From: Lentisphaeria bacterium
Lineage (GTDB): Bacteria; Verrucomicrobiota; Lentisphaeria; Oligosphaerales; PUNB01
Length of the DNA stretch: 8,338 nucleotides
NCBI GenBank assembly: GCA_007133055.1
Contig: SLNM01000246.1
Location: 1-8,338, forward strand
Direction of reading: 5' to 3'
Positions within the stretch are counted from its first letter, which is position 1. Every line of letters begins with the position of its first letter. This document shows, piece by piece, positions 6,133 to 8,338 of the stretch. The notes beneath the pieces were generated by a model. The model ran no database searches and was not told the origin of the DNA. It saw only the letters and a program-made list of their open reading frames with translations. The translations under genes were made by a program, and so were the position numbers.

Positions 6133-7131
6133 TTGATCGCAGTTAAGGAATCAACTGCCGCAGCGGTGCCCGCCACTGGCGGAGAGGGAGAGGCCGCGCC
6201 AAAGCCGACTTTGCTGATTCTGGCCGCCGGCCTGGGCTCCCGCTACGGCGGCTGCAAGCAGATCGCCCCGGTCGGGCCGAACCAGGAGATTGTTCTTGAT
6301 TATTCACTGTATGACGCCTGGCAGAGCGGTTTTGGCAAAGTTGTCATGGTGGTGCGCAAAGAGCTGCGGGAATGGCTGGAAAACCATCTGCGGTCACGCT
6401 GGCAGGATCGTTTGCTGTGGCATTTGGTCGATCAGGAACTGGATGATTTGCCTGTCCCCCCTCCGGATGCGGCGAGGCTGGCCGCCGGGCGTACAAAACC
6501 TTGGGGTACGGGGCATGCCGTGTGGGTCGCCCGTGAGGCGGTCAACGAACCTTTCGCGATGGTTAACGCCGACGATTTTTACGGCAGGGAAACATTCCAG
6601 TTACTGGCGGATTTTTTAATTGCGGAAGCTGGCTGGAAGAATGTTCAGCCGCCGGTTTACGCACTGGCAGGCTACCGCCTGGGAGCCACGCTTTCTCCGC
6701 ACGGTCCGGTTTCGCGCGGGGTTTGCCAGGTCGAGAATCAGAATAACTGGCTGCGCAATATTGAGGAGGTTACAGGAATCAGACTTGACCGGCAAGGCAG
6801 GGTGGTGGCTGCAGAGACAGAGAGAGCAGAGCTGGGTTTGCGGGCGGATGCCTGTGTCTCGCTTAATGCCTGGGCCTTCACTCCTAGTTTGTTTGCGCAG
6901 TTGCAGGAGAAATTGCAAATCTTCCTGGCCGAGTGCGGTGATCTTCAGACGGCGGAATTCTATCTGCCCACGGCGGTGGCCGATCTGATTCGGGGGAAAC
7001 GCTGTCTGGTCAGGGTGGTGCCAACCCCGGCCAACTGGTTCGGACTTACCTATCGGGCGGATCATGAATTGGTCCGGCGGCACATTCTCCAACTGGTGAC
7101 CGACGGGATTTATCCTGAAAGGTTGGACTAG
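6133..7131 (+). CDS. Sugar-nucleotidyltransferase-like protein (NTP_transferase fold), TTG start
   Basis: The 332-residue protein has a GT-A type nucleotidyltransferase N-terminus. LLILAAGLGSRYGGCKQIAP (27-46) is the nucleotide-binding signature with its conserved Gly-Ser-Arg and Lys. WGTGHAVWVAREAV (124-137) and the metal-binding NADDFYG (145-151) follow. Such enzymes join a sugar phosphate, or a similar alcohol phosphate, to a nucleotide, releasing pyrophosphate. The KQI-x-P-V-GP and LDYS-x-YDA style is that of a widespread bacterial family of unknown substrate, not the well-characterised GlmU, RmlA or GalU. The first 25 residues are Ala/Glu-rich and probably disordered. The TTG at 6133 is well supported by AAGGAGG (6119-6125), seven bases upstream, and no nearby ATG competes. 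The stop TAG lies within the left end of the palindromic element that follows. Working next to a ROK kinase suggests kinase-then-activation of one sugar; that is an inference. Confidence 0.85.
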   Translation: MIAVKESTAAAVPATGGEGEAAPKPTLLILAAGLGSRYGGCKQIAPVGPNQEIVLDYSLYDAWQSGFGKVVMVVRKELREWLENHLRSRWQDRLLWHLVDQELDDLPVPPPDAARLAAGRTKPWGTGHAVWVAREAVNEPFAMVNADDFYGRETFQLLADFLIAEAGWKNVQPPVYALAGYRLGATLSPHGPVSRGVCQVENQNNWLRNIEEVTGIRLDRQGRVVAAETERAELGLRADACVSLNAWAFTPSLFAQLQEKLQIFLAECGDLQTAEFYLPTAVADLIRGKRCLVRVVPTPANWFGLTYRADHELVRRHILQLVTDGIYPERLD

Positions 7132-7310
7132 CCTGATTAATTCATGAACTTCGTAGCGAGAGGTGCCAGTGTGCGTGAGATCAACAGCTTGCAGCCGTAA
7201 GCCGGTCGCGGCGTACTGGACGTACGGCAAAGATCGGCGTCGGCTGCAAGCTGTTGAGATTGTGTGCAATGGCGCCTCGCAGTAGATGGCTCATGAATTA
7301 TTCAGGCTAG
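7128..7310. repeat. 183-bp near-palindromic element with 20-bp terminal inverted repeats (possible miniature insertion)
   Basis: The two 70-nt arms (7128-7197 and 7241-7310) are inverted copies matching at 52 of 70 positions with no gaps. The outer 20 bp match at 19 of 20 (CTAGCCTGATTAATTCATGA against the reverse complement of 7291-7310). An inner 17-bp block (7181-7197 with 7241-7257) matches perfectly. The 43-nt centre contains a further small hairpin, GTAC-TGGAC-GTAC. Both ends carry CTAG. The element runs from the stop codon of the nucleotidyltransferase to the ribosome binding site of the fabI-like gene and contains no plausible gene. It resembles a miniature inverted-repeat element or a large genomic palindrome; its family is unknown to me. 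Confidence 0.75.
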
Positions 7311-7313
7311 GAG
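7309..7313 (+). promoter_or_regulatory. Ribosome binding site of the fabI-like gene, touching the palindrome end
   Basis: AGGAG lies nine bases before the ATG at 7323. Its first two bases belong to the terminal CTAG of the 183-bp palindrome, so folding of that element in the mRNA would sit directly against the start region. Confidence 0.7.
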
Positions 7314-7322
7314 ATTTCGATT

Positions 7323-8153
7323 ATGAGCGAGGATTTTTTGCAGCTTTCCGGCAAATGCTTTGCCGTCTTCGGAGTGGCCAACAAGAAGAGCGTTGCCTAC
7401 TTCATCGCTCGCGCCCTGGAGGAATGCGGTGCCCGGGTGGTCTATGTGGTGCGAGACGAGCAGGTACGGCAAAACGCCGCTCGACTTTTAACCGACCGCC
7501 CCGTCATCGCCTGCAATGTCGAGTCCGAATCAGACCTTGAGCAACTGCCGCAAAACATACGTCAGCATACGCAATGCCTGGACGGCCTGGTTCACTCCAT
7601 TGCCTATGCCGATTATTCGTCGGGAGTGCGCCCTTTCCATGAAACTGGCCGGCGTCAGTTTTTACAGGCAGTCGACGTTTCCTGCTTCTCCTTGCTCAGC
7701 CTGGTCAATCGCCTCAAGGACATGCTAAGTCGGCAGGCGGCGATTGTGACCATTTCGATTTCCACTACCCGCATGGCGGCCGACAATTACGGTTATATGG
7801 CGCCGATCAAGGCGGCTTTGGATTCAAGCGTGGTATTTCTTGCCAGGTCTTTGGGCAAGAATTCCGATATTCGGGTCAACGCGGTGGGGGCGGGATTGCT
7901 GAAGACCTCCTCCTCGGCGGGCATACCAGGCTATGTCGACTCCTACTTGTTCGCGGAAAAGGTTATTCCGAGAGGGCGCAACCTGGAAACCCGGGAGGTG
8001 GCCGACACGGCGGTTTTCCTGCTTAGTCCGCGCGCCTCGGGGATCAACGGACAAACCTTGATCGTGGATGCGGGAATGGCCTGCAATTTCTTCGACCGGG
8101 ATGTTGTCAGGGCAACCGTGTCGACCCAAAAAAAAGGCTCCGACGCTGAGTGA
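7323..8153 (+). CDS. FabI-like enoyl-[acyl-carrier-protein] reductase (short-chain dehydrogenase fold)
   Basis: This 276-residue short-chain dehydrogenase most resembles FabI, which reduces enoyl-ACP with NAD(P)H in the last step of each fatty-acid elongation cycle. The FabI-type cofactor motif GVANKKSVAYFIARAL (17-32) replaces the usual Gly-x3-Gly-x-Gly. HSIAYA (91-96) corresponds to HSIGFA of E. coli FabI. The catalytic Y156 and K163 are in NYGYMAPIK with the Tyr-x6-Lys spacing and even the numbering of E. coli FabI. IRVNAVGAG, KTSSSAGI and SGINGQTLIVDAG complete the C-terminal half. Oddly, the residue at Tyr146 of E. coli FabI is Ile146 here, and the SAGPIRT motif reads GAGLLKT. The enzyme is thus a divergent FabI or a related reductase with another substrate. 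ATG 7323 has AGGAG nine bases upstream. The stop lies inside the loop of the first 3' hairpin repeat, and the last residues (KKGSDAE) are encoded by that repeat's stem. Confidence 0.8.
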   Translation: MSEDFLQLSGKCFAVFGVANKKSVAYFIARALEECGARVVYVVRDEQVRQNAARLLTDRPVIACNVESESDLEQLPQNIRQHTQCLDGLVHSIAYADYSSGVRPFHETGRRQFLQAVDVSCFSLLSLVNRLKDMLSRQAAIVTISISTTRMAADNYGYMAPIKAALDSSVVFLARSLGKNSDIRVNAVGAGLLKTSSSAGIPGYVDSYLFAEKVIPRGRNLETREVADTAVFLLSPRASGINGQTLIVDAGMACNFFDRDVVRATVSTQKKGSDAE

Positions 8154-8184
8154 AGGAGGAGGGAAAAACATCAACGCCGGAGCC
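8128..8184 (-). terminator. Possible minus-strand rho-independent terminator formed by hairpin copy 1
   Basis: Read on the minus strand, the GC-rich stem of copy 1 is followed immediately by eight T residues (complement of A8128-8135). This is the stem plus U-tract of an intrinsic terminator. The 23-nt loop is longer than usual. It would serve a convergent gene coming from beyond the right edge of the window; no such gene is visible here. Copy 2 is followed on that strand only by TTTCTCTC, so it is a weaker candidate. Confidence 0.45.
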
Positions 8185-8253
8185 AAACTAACAGTTGAGA
8201 GAAAGACCCCGGCGTTGAGAGAAGGAGGAGGGAAAAACATCAACACCGGGGCC
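8136..8253. repeat. Two tandem 49-nt hairpin repeats, period 69 nt, with SD-like loops
   Basis: Copy 1 pairs 8136-8148 (GGCTCCGACGCTG) with 8172-8184 (CAACGCCGGAGCC). Copy 2 pairs 8205-8217 (GACCCCGGCGTTG) with 8241-8253 (CAACACCGGGGCC). Each stem has 11 of 13 positions paired. The 23-nt loops (8149-8171 and 8218-8240) differ at only one position and contain GAAGGAGGAGGGAAAAACAT. A T-A pair in copy 1 (8139/8181) is replaced by a C-G pair in copy 2, a compensating change. The fabI-like stop codon (8151-8153) lies in the loop of copy 1. The spacer between copies is 20 nt. Confidence 0.75.
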
Positions 8254-8338
8254 AAAATTAAATTTTTAATAAGAAATTGCCAGCCAGCCTCTTTTTTTTC
8301 GAAGATTATGTTGATTCAGACCCGCCTTTTATGGGAAA
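8254..8338. other. AT-rich tail after the hairpin repeats; no gene recognised
   Basis: This stretch contains a short AT palindrome (ATTAAA-TT-TTTAAT, 8257-8270) and a run of eight T residues (8292-8299). No GC-rich hairpin sits directly before the T run; only a poor 5-bp pairing of GGGGC with GCCTC is possible, so a plus-strand terminator is doubtful. TTGCCA (8277-8282) resembles a -35 box, but no well-spaced -10 was found. Confidence 0.35.

Noticed and set aside
7128..7310. CRISPR or simple terminator reading of the palindrome
   Set aside because: There are no direct repeats with spacers and no T-tract after a stem. The structure is a single long inverted repeat.
8126..8150. Slippery A-run (8128-8135) before a hairpin, like a -1 frameshift site in the fabI-like gene
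   Set aside because: The hairpin starts immediately with no 5-9 nt spacer, and the shifted frame ends after four residues, so the product would barely change. The A-run is better explained as the U-tract of a minus-strand terminator.
7824..8255. Minus-strand frame through the hairpin repeats encoding a repeated MFFPPPSL peptide
   Set aside because: The peptide repeat follows from the DNA repeat, since the 69-nt period is a multiple of three. The rest is antisense to the fabI-like gene, and no binding site precedes the start.

Overview
The window looks like chromosomal housekeeping DNA from a Gram-negative bacterium, densely coding and fairly GC-rich. The Gram-negative call rests on a KdsD-type arabinose-5-phosphate isomerase, which makes the precursor of the lipopolysaccharide sugar Kdo, and on a FabI-type fatty-acid reductase. 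The phylum cannot be fixed from sequence alone. A tandem NDK-like protein and a stand-alone 5' nuclease would fit a deep-branching group (PVC or deltaproteobacteria-like), but this is a weak guess.

Layout. Positions 1-117 hold the 3' end of a plus-strand gene for a small zinc-ribbon protein. It converges with kdsD on the minus strand (124-1104). A 118-bp divergent region with an imperfect inverted repeat separates kdsD from a 49-residue DUF5679-type zinc-ribbon gene (1223-1372), which is followed by a rho-independent terminator. After about 215 bp of mostly featureless DNA, a plus-strand run of genes occupies 1648-8153. These are a two-domain nucleoside-diphosphate kinase-like protein, a class I aspartate/prephenate-type aminotransferase, a possible 51-residue small protein, a PolA-like 5'-3' exonuclease, a ROK sugar kinase, a sugar-nucleotidyltransferase-like protein, and a FabI-like enoyl-ACP reductase. 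Overlaps of 4 nt (ATGA or GTGA) and gaps of only a few bases join most of them, so they are probably one operon.

The genes combine nucleotide metabolism, amino-acid metabolism, sugar phosphorylation and activation, and fatty-acid synthesis. The ROK kinase and nucleotidyltransferase are the most likely functional pair, for example kinase then NDP-sugar synthesis. The remainder look like general growth functions sharing a transcript.

The most unusual DNA is non-coding. A 183-bp near-palindrome (7128-7310) fills the gap between the nucleotidyltransferase stop codon and the fabI-like ribosome binding site. It has 20-bp terminal inverted repeats bounded by CTAG and looks like an inserted miniature element. 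Downstream, two tandem 49-nt hairpin repeats (8136-8253, period 69) overlap the fabI-like stop codon. Their stems vary partly in a compensated way, and their loops are nearly identical and carry a Shine-Dalgarno-like GGAGGAGGG.
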